A DNA stretch of 33,908 nucleotides from Planctomycetaceae bacterium. Its GTDB lineage: Bacteria > Planctomycetota > Planctomycetia > Pirellulales > UBA1268. The stretch is taken from NCBI GenBank assembly GCA_947453375.1, contig CANGGT010000019.1, positions 1-33,908 of the forward strand. Reading direction: 5' to 3'. The notes beneath the pieces are model-generated. The model was not told the origin of the DNA, ran no database searches, and was given only the letters and a program-made list of their open reading frames with translations. Each line of letters begins with the position of its first letter. Position 1 is the first letter of the stretch. A program made the position numbers and the translations under genes. This document shows, piece after piece, positions 23,552 through 32,750 of the stretch.

Positions 23552-25693
23552 ATGATGGCGGCAGGGACGCCAGTGGTGGTGCGGACGGATTCGAGCCGTG
23601 GTTCCGGGGCTTGGGCGCTCGGGGCGGCATTCGGCGGGCTCATGTTCGCCCTGTCATTGGCCGCCGCCTCTTCCTCGGCCGCCGCGGCTGGATTTCCCCC
23701 CAGCGAGCAGATTCTTCCGGCCACGACCCGAGCCTGGGTGAGCGCGCCCGATGCCGCCGCGCTTCGCGAACGCTTCGACCGCTCCGCGCTCGGGAAACTC
23801 TTCGACGAGCCGTTGATGCAGAAGTTTTACGACGCGCTCGACGAGCAGCGGTCGAGTGTGGCCGGCGACCGGATGGGTTTTGGGATCACCCCGAAGGAAC
23901 TCTCGGGCATCAGCGGCGGCGAGTCAGCGGTGGCGGCCGTCGAGCAGGCCGATGGCTCCCTCGCCGGGCTGCTTCTTGTCGATACAAGCGGCCACGACGA
24001 CGCCGTCCCCGCGCTCCTCGAGTCGGTTTTCAAGCGGCTCATCGATCGCGGAGGAAAGAAGCTCGCCTCCCCCGAGGGGATTTCGGCCTTCGAGCTTCCG
24101 CCACTCCCGCCCCGTGAGGGTCAGCCTGCGGCGGCAGAGCCCGCGGCCCCGCGCCGGCTCGCTTATGCCTCGCGGCCCGGCGCGGTCGTCGCCGGCACGA
24201 ATGCGGAGATCGTTGCCGCCCTTCTCCCGGCGCTCGGCAAGGAGCGTCAGGATTCGCTCGCCTCGCTCGAAGCCTTTGAGGTGGTGGCCCGCAAATGCGC
24301 CGAGACCGTTCCCGCCGGCGTGGCGACGGGGCGCTGGTTCATCGATCCGCTCGCGCTTTTTCAGGCTCAGCAAAAGAGCCGGCCGGCACCGAAGAAGGCC
24401 TCGAAGCGGAAGCCGACCGACTACGTCGAGATGGCACGCCGCAACGGCTTCGACTGCATAAAGGGGGCCGGAGGCGTCGTCTTCTTCGGCGAAGGGAATG
24501 TCGATCTGCGCCACAACACGCTCATCTACGCGCCGCCGACCGTGGCCGGCGGGAAAGAACGCTACGCGAAGGCTGCCCGGATCCTCGAGTTCCCGAATGC
24601 GTCGTCACTCGCCCCCGCGCCCTGGGTGCCGGGGGATGCCGCCAGTTGGCTCGGCCTCCAGTGGGATCTTCCCAAGGTGTTTCGGGCCCTCGAGCCGCTC
24701 GTGGACGACATCGTCGGCGAGCCGGGGGTGTTTGACGACGTGATCTCGAGTCTCAAAGAAGATCCGGACGGGCCCCAGATCGACGTGGAGAACGACCTCA
24801 TCCGCCATCTCGGCGGCGCCGTCATAATCACGGGCGACCATGTCATCCCGTTCGGCCCCGATTGCGAGCGGATGCTCATAGCGCTTCAGGCCGACGATCC
24901 GGAGGCGGTCGCCGCGACGATCGCGCGGAGCATGTCGACCGAGGCCAAGACCCGGAAAATCGACTACGGCGGCCATCTGATCTGGGAGACGGTGCCCGAC
25001 GAGCCGGGGAAGGCTGCGCGTTCGACGCGGGTACGGGCCCGCGACGACGAGGACGACGACCGCCCGCGCGGCTCCCTCGGGGGCGATCCCGACGATGCCC
25101 CCTTCCCGAATGCGGCCGTGGCCGTGGCTCACGGGCAGATTCTCATCGCCTCCCACCTCGACATTCTCCAGAAGGTGCTCGACGGGAAGTCTCCGCCGTT
25201 CGCCGAGGAAGCCGACTACAACGAGGCGGTCGAGCAACTCAAAGGTCTCCTCCCCGGCGATGTCGCCCTCCGCACCTTCGCCCGTACCGAACAGATGGTG
25301 CAGCCGACGTATGAACTCCTCCGCGCCGGCAAAGGCCCCGAAAACAAGAGTCTCGCCGGCCGGCTCGCCAACGCTCTCCTCACGGCCCGGGACAATCCCG
25401 GCGCTGGCCTCGGGAGCAAGAAGTCGAAGGAGCCGAGAAAGCCTCGCGTTGACGGGACGACGCTGCCGGAGTTCGAGGCCATCCGCCACTACTTCGGCAC
25501 GGCCGGGATGACGATGCAGACGGTGCCGGAAGGATGGATGTTCGTCGGGGCATCGCTTTGGAGTGGCTCGGGTCACGACCATGCCTCCGACGACACGCCC
25601 GCCGCCGAGCCGGCGGTCACCGAGAAGCAGGCTGCGGAGCCGGCCATCGAGGAAGAGGTTCCCCCGGAACCCGTCGGCGCCGGCGCTGAGTAA
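23552..25693 (+). CDS. large secreted protein of unknown function
   Basis: A 713-residue protein, probably exported: a hydrophobic region at about 19-47 ends in AAAAG, like a signal peptide. The remainder is soluble, with no catalytic motif I recognise. It alternates strands and helices with phrases such as LLLVDTSGHDDAVPALLE, DDPEAVAATIARSM and HLDILQKVLDG, somewhat reminiscent of DUF3352-type bacterial proteins that have repeated lipoprotein-like domains; this similarity is tentative. Asp/Glu-rich stretches occur near 520-540 and in the Ala/Glu/Pro-rich C-terminal tail (about 680-713). The start is the first of two adjacent ATGs at 23552, with AGGCGG just upstream; the open frame continues 31 codons further but without signal-peptide logic. 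It precedes a flavoenzyme gene by 56 bp. Confidence 0.7.
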   Translation: MMAAGTPVVVRTDSSRGSGAWALGAAFGGLMFALSLAAASSSAAAAGFPPSEQILPATTRAWVSAPDAAALRERFDRSALGKLFDEPLMQKFYDALDEQRSSVAGDRMGFGITPKELSGISGGESAVAAVEQADGSLAGLLLVDTSGHDDAVPALLESVFKRLIDRGGKKLASPEGISAFELPPLPPREGQPAAAEPAAPRRLAYASRPGAVVAGTNAEIVAALLPALGKERQDSLASLEAFEVVARKCAETVPAGVATGRWFIDPLALFQAQQKSRPAPKKASKRKPTDYVEMARRNGFDCIKGAGGVVFFGEGNVDLRHNTLIYAPPTVAGGKERYAKAARILEFPNASSLAPAPWVPGDAASWLGLQWDLPKVFRALEPLVDDIVGEPGVFDDVISSLKEDPDGPQIDVENDLIRHLGGAVIITGDHVIPFGPDCERMLIALQADDPEAVAATIARSMSTEAKTRKIDYGGHLIWETVPDEPGKAARSTRVRARDDEDDDRPRGSLGGDPDDAPFPNAAVAVAHGQILIASHLDILQKVLDGKSPPFAEEADYNEAVEQLKGLLPGDVALRTFARTEQMVQPTYELLRAGKGPENKSLAGRLANALLTARDNPGAGLGSKKSKEPRKPRVDGTTLPEFEAIRHYFGTAGMTMQTVPEGWMFVGASLWSGSGHDHASDDTPAAEPAVTEKQAAEPAIEEEVPPEPVGAGAE

Positions 25694-25749
25694 GCAGGGT
25701 CGATCCCCAGGGCCGTTCGCTGGCGTTTGTCCCGGCGCGGAAAACCTTC

Positions 25750-26916
25750 ATGCCGACCGCCACGGCCAACTCCGCCGATGTGATCGTCCTCGGCACCGGC
25801 GGGATGGGGGCGGCGTCTTGTGCGCACCTCGCCGCCCGCGGTGCGACGGTGATCGGGCTCGATCGGTTTCAGATCGCCCACGACCGGGGTAGCTCTCACG
25901 GTCAGACGCGGCTCATCCGTCAGGCCTACTTCGAGCATCCCGATTACGTGCCGCTCCTCCTCGAGGCCTACCGGCTTTGGCGAGAGCTCGAGGAGGCGAC
26001 GGGAAGAAGGCTCCTTTTCCAGTCGGGCCTGCTGCTGGCCGGGCAAGAGACGGGCGAGGCGGTTGCCGGCGCTCTCCACGCCGCCGCCATCCATCGCCTC
26101 CCGATCGAGCGGCTCTCGGCCCGGGAGGCCAAGCGCCGCTGGCCGGCCTTCGCGCTCGACGACGAGTGGGTCGCCGTCTGGGAGCCGGCCGGTGGCTTTC
26201 TCCTCGTCGAGGATTGCGTTCGCGCCCACGCCGACGTCGCCAAGCGCCATGGCGCCCGTTTCGTGGAGGGTGTCGCCGTCCAAGGCTGGCGTGCCGGACC
26301 GAGCGGCGTCACCGTCGACACCGACCGGGGCACGTTCCACGCCGATCGGCTCGTCGTCGCGCCTGGCGCGTGGGCGGCCAATCTCCTCGAGATCCCGTCG
26401 GTGACGCTCGAGGTGCTCAAGAAAACGCTCTGCTGGTATCGCCCCCCGGCGGAGCACCGCGCGGCATTCGCGGCCGGGCCCGAGCCGGGCACCGGCCTCC
26501 CCTGCTTCGCGTTCGACACCCCTGCCGGCTTCTACTACGGCTTTCCGATGCTCGACGACCTCGGCGTGAAGATCGCCGAGCACACCGGCGGCACCCCTGT
26601 CGCCGATCCGCTCGCACTCGATCGCTCGCTCGACCGGGCCGAGGCGGCGCGCGTGGCAGCGGTGGCGCGGGCGCGGCTCCCGGCCCTCGGCAACGACCTC
26701 GTCCACCATGCCGCTTGCCTCTACACGATGACCCCCGACGCCCACTTCCTGATCGGGCTCCATCCCGGCCACACCAACGTGGCGATCGCCGCCGGGTTTT
26801 CGGGGCACGGCTTCAAGTTCGCAAGCGTCGTCGGCTCGATCCTGGCCGACCTCGCCCTCGACGGCACGACGTCGCAGCCGATCGGCTTCCTCGCCCCGAC
26901 CCGGTTCGCAGGGTAG
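25750..26916 (+). CDS. FAD-dependent sarcosine oxidase/N-methyl-tryptophan oxidase family protein
   Basis: A 388-residue flavoprotein of the monomeric sarcosine oxidase family (MSOX/SolA), which oxidises N-methylated amino acids and releases formaldehyde and hydrogen peroxide. The dinucleotide-binding motif VLGTGGMGAAS is at 13-23 and the family's HGQTRLIRQAY follows at about residues 50-60. Cys323 in AACLYTMTPDAHF is at the position of the cysteine that covalently holds FAD in this family. The C-terminal AAGFSGHGFKFASVVG is also typical. No signal peptide is seen, so it should be cytoplasmic. It lies between a secreted unknown protein and an S9 peptidase, both on the same strand, with 56 and 73 bp gaps. 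The exact amine substrate cannot be read from sequence. Confidence 0.9.
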   Translation: MPTATANSADVIVLGTGGMGAASCAHLAARGATVIGLDRFQIAHDRGSSHGQTRLIRQAYFEHPDYVPLLLEAYRLWRELEEATGRRLLFQSGLLLAGQETGEAVAGALHAAAIHRLPIERLSAREAKRRWPAFALDDEWVAVWEPAGGFLLVEDCVRAHADVAKRHGARFVEGVAVQGWRAGPSGVTVDTDRGTFHADRLVVAPGAWAANLLEIPSVTLEVLKKTLCWYRPPAEHRAAFAAGPEPGTGLPCFAFDTPAGFYYGFPMLDDLGVKIAEHTGGTPVADPLALDRSLDRAEAARVAAVARARLPALGNDLVHHAACLYTMTPDAHFLIGLHPGHTNVAIAAGFSGHGFKFASVVGSILADLALDGTTSQPIGFLAPTRFAG

Positions 26917-26989
26917 TCGTTTCTCGCGGCCAGGGACCGGCAGTCGTATCATCGCGGCGATCCCCATTCCTTCCGACGGAGACGCTTCC

Positions 26990-29071
26990 ATGCCGAGCCT
27001 GCGTGCCATCTGCTTCGTTCTCGTGGCATCGGCGATTGCCTCAGGCCCTGCCCCGACCTTCGGACAGGATCTCCCCCGCACCCACGACATCGAGGTCGAC
27101 GACTACTTCACCCTCGGCACTCCTTCCGCGCTCGCCGTCTCCCCCGACGGCGCGAGCGTGGCCTACATCGAGCAGCGTTGGGAAGGCGCCGACGCCACGC
27201 GGAATGCCGATCTGTGGATCGTCGACGTGGCCACGAAGGCCCGGCAGAGGCTGACGTTTGACCGGGCCGAGGAGGCCGGGCCGCAGTGGAGCCCTGACGG
27301 TCGATTCCTCTACTTCACCGCCAACGTCCGCCGTCCCGGCGACGATGCCCCGCCCCACGACGGCAAGTCGCAGGTGTGGCGGATTGCGGCCGACGGCTCG
27401 GGGCTCATGGCCGTGACCCGCGTCAAGGATGGAATCGGCCGCGCCGAGCTCTCCGCCGACGGCCGGGCCCTCTACTACACCGTCGTCGCCGAGGGCACCG
27501 ACGACGAGTGGAAGGATCTTCGCACCCGCCACAAGGAAGTCGAATACGGCCATGGAGTGACGAAGTTCACGCAGGTATGGCGCCTCGACCTGGAGAGCTG
27601 GAGAGCGGAGAAGCTCGTCGACGAGAAGCGCGTCGTGACGGCGCTGCGGGTCGCGCCCGACCAGTCGCGGATCGCGATGGTGACCACTCCTGACGACGAG
27701 ATCCTCCACCTCGAGGGCTGGTCGCGGATCGACGTCTGGCACGCGGCCACGCGCACGATCGAGGTGGTGACGGAGGCCGGCTGGCGTGACGGCCATCCCT
27801 CGCCGTTCGGCTGGCTCGAGAGCCCCTGCTGGTCGGCCAACGGCAGGCTCGCCTTCGCGGTGGAGTTTGACGGCCACCCCTGCCGGATCTACGCCTGCCA
27901 GTGGAATGACGCCACGGGAAGCGTCTGGGAGCTGCGCCGCCCTGCCGGGGTGAGCGTGCTCGGGACAACGCTCGCCTGGCGCGGCGCCGACGAGCTGTGC
28001 TTCATCGGCGAACAGCGCGCCCGGGCCCGCGTCCACGCCATCACCGCCGTCCGTGACGGCCGTCAGGGGGCCGACCGCTCCCTCACCCCCGGCGACCACG
28101 CCATCGCCGCCTTCTCGATCGCGGCGGGGGGCCAACTCGGCGTCATCGACGCCACGCTCACCGATCCCCCCGACCTCTATCTCGTCTCGGCCAACGGAGC
28201 GATGGATCGGCTCACGAAGCTCAATCCTCAGGTCGACGGATGGAAGCTGCCGACGATCTCGCTCGTGCAGTGGCGCGCCCCCGATGGCCGCGAGGTGGAG
28301 GGGGTGCTCGAGCTGCCCCCCGGCTCCAAGCCGGGGGAACGGCTGCCACTGGTGGTGGAAATCCATGGAGGGCCGACCGGCTCCTCGCTCCTCCAGTTCC
28401 AGTTCTGGATCTACGGCCGCGTCCTCCTCCCCGCCAAGGGCTACGCGCTCCTCTCCCCGAACTACCGCGGCTCGACCGGCTACGGCGACGACTTTCTCGA
28501 GGAACTCGTCGGCCGCGAGAACGACATCGAGGTGGCCGACATCCTCGCCGGCGTCGATGCGCTCGTCGAGCGCGGCATCGCCGATCCCGACCGTCTCGGC
28601 GTGATGGGGTGGAGCAACGGCGGCTATCTCACGAATTGCCTCGTGGCGGCGAGCGACCGCTTCAAGGCTGCGAGCAGTGGCGCCGGCGTCGTCGATCAGG
28701 TGATCCAGTGGGGCACGGAGGACACTCCCGGCCACGTCGTCAACTTCATGGGGGGCAAGCTCCCGTGGGCCGAGCCCGATGCCTACCGGGCCGCCTCCCC
28801 GATGTATGCCCTCGATCGGGTGAAGACCCCGACGCTTCTCCACGTCGGCGAGCTCGACGCCCGCGTCCCGGCGGCCCATGCCCGCGCGATGTACCGGGCG
28901 CTGAAGACCTACCTCGACGTCCCGACGGAGCTCGTCGTCTATCCCGGCGCCGGCCACGGCCTCGTCAAGCAAAACCACCGCCGCGCGAAGATGGAATGGG
29001 ATCTCGCCTGGTTCGAGCGTCATCTCCTCGGCAAGTCGGCCGTGCCTGCCGTGACAACGCCGGCAAACTAA
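26990..29071 (+). CDS. secreted S9 family prolyl-oligopeptidase-type peptidase
   Basis: A 693-residue serine peptidase of the prolyl oligopeptidase family (acylaminoacyl-peptidase/dipeptidyl-peptidase type). A signal peptide is evident (residues 1-26, hydrophobic core and TFGQD). Residues about 40-410 are a beta-propeller with TolB-like repeats (QWSPDGRFLYFT, ELSADGRALYYT). Residues about 420-690 form the catalytic alpha/beta-hydrolase domain: HGGPTGSS region, nucleophile GWSNGG with Ser542, Asp623 in ELDARVP and His656 in GAGHG. All three catalytic residues are present. Secretion suggests degradation of peptides outside the cytoplasm. A GGAG lies 8 bases before the ATG at 26990. It converges with the short minus-strand ORF that begins its stop 9 bp away. 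Confidence 0.93.
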   Translation: MPSLRAICFVLVASAIASGPAPTFGQDLPRTHDIEVDDYFTLGTPSALAVSPDGASVAYIEQRWEGADATRNADLWIVDVATKARQRLTFDRAEEAGPQWSPDGRFLYFTANVRRPGDDAPPHDGKSQVWRIAADGSGLMAVTRVKDGIGRAELSADGRALYYTVVAEGTDDEWKDLRTRHKEVEYGHGVTKFTQVWRLDLESWRAEKLVDEKRVVTALRVAPDQSRIAMVTTPDDEILHLEGWSRIDVWHAATRTIEVVTEAGWRDGHPSPFGWLESPCWSANGRLAFAVEFDGHPCRIYACQWNDATGSVWELRRPAGVSVLGTTLAWRGADELCFIGEQRARARVHAITAVRDGRQGADRSLTPGDHAIAAFSIAAGGQLGVIDATLTDPPDLYLVSANGAMDRLTKLNPQVDGWKLPTISLVQWRAPDGREVEGVLELPPGSKPGERLPLVVEIHGGPTGSSLLQFQFWIYGRVLLPAKGYALLSPNYRGSTGYGDDFLEELVGRENDIEVADILAGVDALVERGIADPDRLGVMGWSNGGYLTNCLVAASDRFKAASSGAGVVDQVIQWGTEDTPGHVVNFMGGKLPWAEPDAYRAASPMYALDRVKTPTLLHVGELDARVPAAHARAMYRALKTYLDVPTELVVYPGAGHGLVKQNHRRAKMEWDLAWFERHLLGKSAVPAVTTPAN

Positions 29072-29080
29072 GGGCCCCGG

Positions 29081-29254
29081 TCACTCCCCGCCGGTGACTT
29101 CGATCGACACGATCTCCAAGCCCGCGTCGTCGAGGATCGTGAGGGCGTAGATGTCGGCCACCTCGAGCCCCTTGGCCGTGTCGGCGATCGCCAGATCGGC
29201 CCCGAAGGTGTCGCCGTCGCAGGCTTGACGCTTGGGTCCGATGCCGTTGCCCAC
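29081..29254 (-). CDS. short ORF, 57 residues, downstream of the YVTN/heme gene
   Basis: A 57-residue frame beginning with GTG at 29254 and ending with TGA at 29081-29083. Its sequence is balanced rather than Arg/Pro-rich (for example GDTFGADLAIADTAKGLE and YALTILDDAGLEIVSIEV), and its third codon positions are strongly G/C-rich, as in the real genes nearby. This suggests true coding. It starts 16 bp after the stop of the 1069-residue gene, in another frame, with AGAGGA upstream, so it could be translated from the same message. It could also be the remnant of a longer gene. No family was recognised. Confidence 0.45.
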   Translation of the reverse strand: MGNGIGPKRQACDGDTFGADLAIADTAKGLEVADIYALTILDDAGLEIVSIEVTGGE

Positions 29255-29270
29255 GATCAGCTGTTCCTCT

Positions 29271-32200
29271 TCACTCCTCGGCCCGGATCAGCTCGATCGA
29301 GATCGGCTGGGGCAATTCGATCGTGAGCGTCATGGTGTCGGGGCCAGTGAAGCGATGGCGGAGCGTGAGATCGAATCGATTTCCATCCCCGCCGGTGATG
29401 CCGAGCCGCGCCGTCGCCGCGCCATCGTCGCCGAGGGTCCAGCCCCCGGCGAAGGTTGCTCCACGGGAATCCCCCCCCACCTGGAAGACCGTGCCGTCGG
29501 CGGCATTGACCGCGAGGAGTGACGTCGACGGATTGTCACCGCCGGTGTTCACGACCTCGAGAACACGATTCGGTATCTTCCAGGCGTAGGTCGTGTGGAC
29601 CATTCGCCCGCCGGTCGCCTTGTCGACCCACGTGCCGGGAAGCCGATCCCACTTCCGCAACGCGAGGATCTCAGCGAGCGACTTCCCTTTCGTGGCAACA
29701 AGCTCCGCGGCTTCGTCGTTGACGAAAAACAAAAAGTCGTTGCTCACAAGGCCACCCGGATTGTGCACCTGGAGCAGATGCATCCCGTCCGAGGGCGGCG
29801 CAGCCAGCTCCACGACGACCGTCGCGCCATCGACGCGCACGAGTCCTTCGGCGCGGCGGCCATCGACGAGGGGAAACGCCCCGGGGTCGACATGCCGGCC
29901 GCTCATCGTCATCCGCCGCTCCCCCGACGCGAGCCTGGGAAACGCCTGATGACCACGTTGGGATTGAATCTCCCCCTCCGTCCAGAGCGCCGGCTGCGGC
30001 TGCGAGCCCTGGCCGCCAAGGCGGGCAGTGAACGTCGCGGTGAAACTGCCGGCCGCGGCGGCGGAAAGCAGATCGTCGCGCGACCAGCGCCGGCCGCTTC
30101 CGTCGTGCGTGACATACACGGAAGCCCCCTTCGCCCCATCGAACTCCATCGCCACGTCTTCCGTCCCATCGCTCGTCGTGAACACCCCTTCGCCGCGGAG
30201 GAGCACCGTGCCGTCGCGCGTGGCGGCTTCGAGGGCCGAGAGGAGATCGCGCGAGAGACGCTGATCGAGCGCGGCCGTGGCGGCATCGAGCGTCACTTGC
30301 CGGCCGAACGCTCCGGGGAAGCCCGTGCTCCCCTCGAGCACCATCTCCCACACCGGGTCAAACCGCTCCCGCCCCCCCCACGACAATCGCCACACGTCGC
30401 GCTCGGGGGTGCCACGGAGGGCGATGTCGCGGAAGAAATCGAAGTCGATGATGTTGAGCCGCCCCTGGGGGAGGATCAGCCAGCGGTCGTAGGCCCCGCG
30501 CCAGGTCGGCGTGTCCATGCCGGTGCCGGGGGTGTTCGTGCTCACGAAATGGGGCATCCGATGGCAATCGCCGCAGACGTTCGGCGTCGGCTTCGACGGA
30601 TCGAGATCGCCATCGACATGAAAGAGCCGGAATCCGCTGCGGGCCTTGTCGGAAACGACATTCGTGGCGCTGCGGCGCTGGGCCGGTGGATAGGGGATGT
30701 CGAGGAGGAAGGCGGCCATCGCGTCGCGCTCGGCCGCGGAAAGCGAGCCCGGCTTCCCCTCGTCGTTGACGCTTTCCTCTCCTGACAGCCGCATCGTCGA
30801 AGCGAGCCCGCCGTCGATGAGGTGCCGGACGGGGCTGGCCGCATCCCCGCGATCGCTGTTGGCAGCGACATCCGCATGAACGCTCGAGGAATTGATCCCG
30901 CCGTAGGGATCGCCGAGAATCCCGTCCCAATGGAACGGGGCCGTGTCACGGAGCCCCCGGCAGGGCATCGTCGAGCGGGGCATGATCTGGTTGCCGCCGG
31001 AGACGACCGGCGTGGCGAGCACCCAAAGGAGGTGATCGGTGTGGCCGTCGGGATGGCAGCTGGCACAGGAGAACGTCTTCGTCGTCGCGGCGGAAGCGTT
31101 GTGGAAGGCGATTTTTCCAAGGCGAAGAGGCTCGGGCGTCGGATCGGCAAGGGGAATCGTCGCCACCGCGGCAGGTCGCTCCCGATCAGTGAGATCGACG
31201 AGGGTCACCTCATTGGAGAAGGCCGACAGCACCCAGGCCCAGCCCGGAGCCCCGCCGGAATCGCACTCGAGCACCAGGCCATCGGGCCAGGCGCCCACCT
31301 CCACCCGGCCGATGACCGCGCCACTGGCCACATCGAGCGTGAAGAGCATTCCTGAGCCAGCGGCGGTGGCGACGATCGTCCGGCCGTCGTCGCTGACCCG
31401 AATCGCAAACGGCGTGGCGAGGGCCGCGCCTTCGGCGGGCTGCTCTGGAGGGAGCGGCTCGAGGTCGTAAAACCGCGGTGGCTCGCCGCCGCCGGGAAGC
31501 ACGCTCGTGAATCGATTTAAAAACGGCCTGTTCTCGAGGTCTGCAAGCCCCTGGTGCTTCGTGCCGGCCCGGCCATTGGCGTCGTTCCGGGCATCGGTCT
31601 GCGCGAGGAACACGCGACCGTCATGGTCGACAGCAAGGCCGTAGAGAAGCGTGCCGAGGCCTTCGACCGTTTCGAGAAGCTCGTCGGTGGAGGTATCGAA
31701 CACGAACAGATCCCGGTCGGGCACGTCGGGGTGCTTGATGATGTCGACGATAGACCCTAGGGAGAGAACGTTGTTGTGGCGGATCGAGTGTTCCCAGGCG
31801 TCGAAGGTGACAAGGTCGCCGTCGGGCTTCCCCCGGCCACCGGAGAGTTGCGTGCGGTTGTGCGACTCAAACGGCGCCACATAGAGTCGGCCGTTTCGCA
31901 CCTGAATGGCGCGAGGATCCTGCGCCGGAATCGGCAGCGACTTCACCACGCTCCGCCGCGCCACGTCGATCACGGCGACCCGGTTCTCGGAGGAAAGCGC
32001 GACATAGGCTTTCGAGTTGTCGGCAAAGGCGATCCCCACCGGCTCGTCAAAGCGGGTGGCGAGAGTGAGCGGGTCGAGATCCTGGATCGTGGCGATGACG
32101 TGAAACCGCGTGGGGCTCTCCGGGGTGGCGTCGATGACGCTCACCGAATCGGAGACGTGGTTCGCGACCCAGACCTCGCGGCCGTCGGGGCGGGCCACGA

Positions 32201-32480
32201 CCGACACCGGCTGGATGCCGACCGGGATCCTGCGGACGACCTGCCGCGAGGCGATATCGATGATGTCGAGCGTGTCGGCGGGAGTGTTGGCGACGAACAG
32301 CTGCCCATCGACGATCGCCAGCGGATTGACGTGGGGGGAAAGAAACCCGGGATGACCAACGCCGGGGAGGGGATCGGGAGGGACCGCAGCGGCAAGCGGC
32401 CGTGCCGCGGCGAGGAGGGCCCACAGGAAGCAAAGCCCGCCCACCGCGCGGCCGACATACCTCAGAGGGTCGTTTCTCAT
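29271..32480 (-). CDS. secreted YVTN beta-propeller protein with two c-type heme motifs
   Basis: A 1069-residue exported protein. A hydrophobic signal segment lies at about 10-31, ending in LAAAV. Residues about 45-460 carry YVTN-type propeller repeats (LFVANTPADTLDIIDI, VWVANHVSDSVSVIDA, AYVALSSENRVAVIDV). Two heme-attachment motifs follow, CASCH at 472-476 and CGDCH at 636-640, with MPCRGLRDTAPFHWDG between them, as in di-heme cytochrome-c-peroxidase/MauG-like proteins. The last 400 residues are beta-rich, and the final 120 are an unrecognised domain. A redox or electron-transfer role outside the cytoplasm is likely, but the partner is unknown. The ATG at 32480 is chosen over a TTG at 32519 because purine-rich GAAGG/GGGAG lies 5-9 bases upstream and the signal peptide starts there. 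Confidence 0.88.
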   Translation of the reverse strand: MRNDPLRYVGRAVGGLCFLWALLAAARPLAAAVPPDPLPGVGHPGFLSPHVNPLAIVDGQLFVANTPADTLDIIDIASRQVVRRIPVGIQPVSVVARPDGREVWVANHVSDSVSVIDATPESPTRFHVIATIQDLDPLTLATRFDEPVGIAFADNSKAYVALSSENRVAVIDVARRSVVKSLPIPAQDPRAIQVRNGRLYVAPFESHNRTQLSGGRGKPDGDLVTFDAWEHSIRHNNVLSLGSIVDIIKHPDVPDRDLFVFDTSTDELLETVEGLGTLLYGLAVDHDGRVFLAQTDARNDANGRAGTKHQGLADLENRPFLNRFTSVLPGGGEPPRFYDLEPLPPEQPAEGAALATPFAIRVSDDGRTIVATAAGSGMLFTLDVASGAVIGRVEVGAWPDGLVLECDSGGAPGWAWVLSAFSNEVTLVDLTDRERPAAVATIPLADPTPEPLRLGKIAFHNASAATTKTFSCASCHPDGHTDHLLWVLATPVVSGGNQIMPRSTMPCRGLRDTAPFHWDGILGDPYGGINSSSVHADVAANSDRGDAASPVRHLIDGGLASTMRLSGEESVNDEGKPGSLSAAERDAMAAFLLDIPYPPAQRRSATNVVSDKARSGFRLFHVDGDLDPSKPTPNVCGDCHRMPHFVSTNTPGTGMDTPTWRGAYDRWLILPQGRLNIIDFDFFRDIALRGTPERDVWRLSWGGRERFDPVWEMVLEGSTGFPGAFGRQVTLDAATAALDQRLSRDLLSALEAATRDGTVLLRGEGVFTTSDGTEDVAMEFDGAKGASVYVTHDGSGRRWSRDDLLSAAAAGSFTATFTARLGGQGSQPQPALWTEGEIQSQRGHQAFPRLASGERRMTMSGRHVDPGAFPLVDGRRAEGLVRVDGATVVVELAAPPSDGMHLLQVHNPGGLVSNDFLFFVNDEAAELVATKGKSLAEILALRKWDRLPGTWVDKATGGRMVHTTYAWKIPNRVLEVVNTGGDNPSTSLLAVNAADGTVFQVGGDSRGATFAGGWTLGDDGAATARLGITGGDGNRFDLTLRHRFTGPDTMTLTIELPQPISIELIRAEE

Positions 32481-32489
32481 CGACGCCTT

Positions 32490-32494
32490 CTCCC
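32490..32494 (-). promoter_or_regulatory. Shine-Dalgarno-like GGGAG before the ATG at 32480
   Basis: GGGAG on the minus strand lies 9 bases from the ATG, and GAAGG lies 5 bases from it. This supports ATG 32480 over the upstream TTG. Confidence 0.5.
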
Positions 32495-32709
32495 GGAAGA
32501 AATTTCGTCTTTCGCTCAAAACGGATTATCGGTTGCAACGCAGGGACTGACGACCGCCCCCTGAAGGAAAACGCCAGCTCGGCGGAATCCTGACATCCCC
32601 CCGCCACGTTCGTCCGGCATGGCGCCGCCATTCGGATTTCGCGTGCTCCCCGCCATCTGGCCACGGCTCTCTCGGCCCTGATCCGGAATCAGAAAAATTG
32701 CTAGACTTC

Positions 32710-32721
32710 GGCCAATTGGCC
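32710..32721. repeat. 12-bp perfect palindrome near the putative transketolase promoter
   Basis: GGCCAATTGGCC is its own reverse complement and lies 3 bases after the possible -10 TAGACT. Such a site is a plausible operator, but this is not shown. Confidence 0.4.
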
Positions 32722-32750
32722 GCCAACTTCCCCCTTCAATCCCTCTCCCG

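Larger units (their letters stand above)
32481..32750. promoter_or_regulatory. divergent spacer, likely promoter region of the YVTN/heme gene and the transketolase pair
   Basis: No gene was recognised in this 270-bp stretch. On the plus strand TAGACT at 32702-32707 could be a -10 element, with only a weak -35 match 17 bases upstream. A perfect 12-bp palindrome follows at 32710-32721, near where transcription would begin. The sequence around 32680-32700 is AT-richer than its surroundings. Confidence 0.35.

Noticed and set aside
25573-27090. A 505-codon minus-strand frame opposite the sarcosine-oxidase-like gene
   Set aside because: The plus strand has the FAD motif and flavin-linked cysteine; this frame has neither motif nor plausible start site.
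27041-29023. A 660-codon minus-strand frame opposite the S9 peptidase gene
   Set aside because: The plus-strand gene has a complete catalytic triad; the frame is a register shadow.
29072-29100. GTCAC/GTGAC inverted repeat after the S9 peptidase gene considered as a bidirectional terminator
   Set aside because: The stem is only five pairs, there is no T-run, and it overlaps the end of the short minus-strand ORF.
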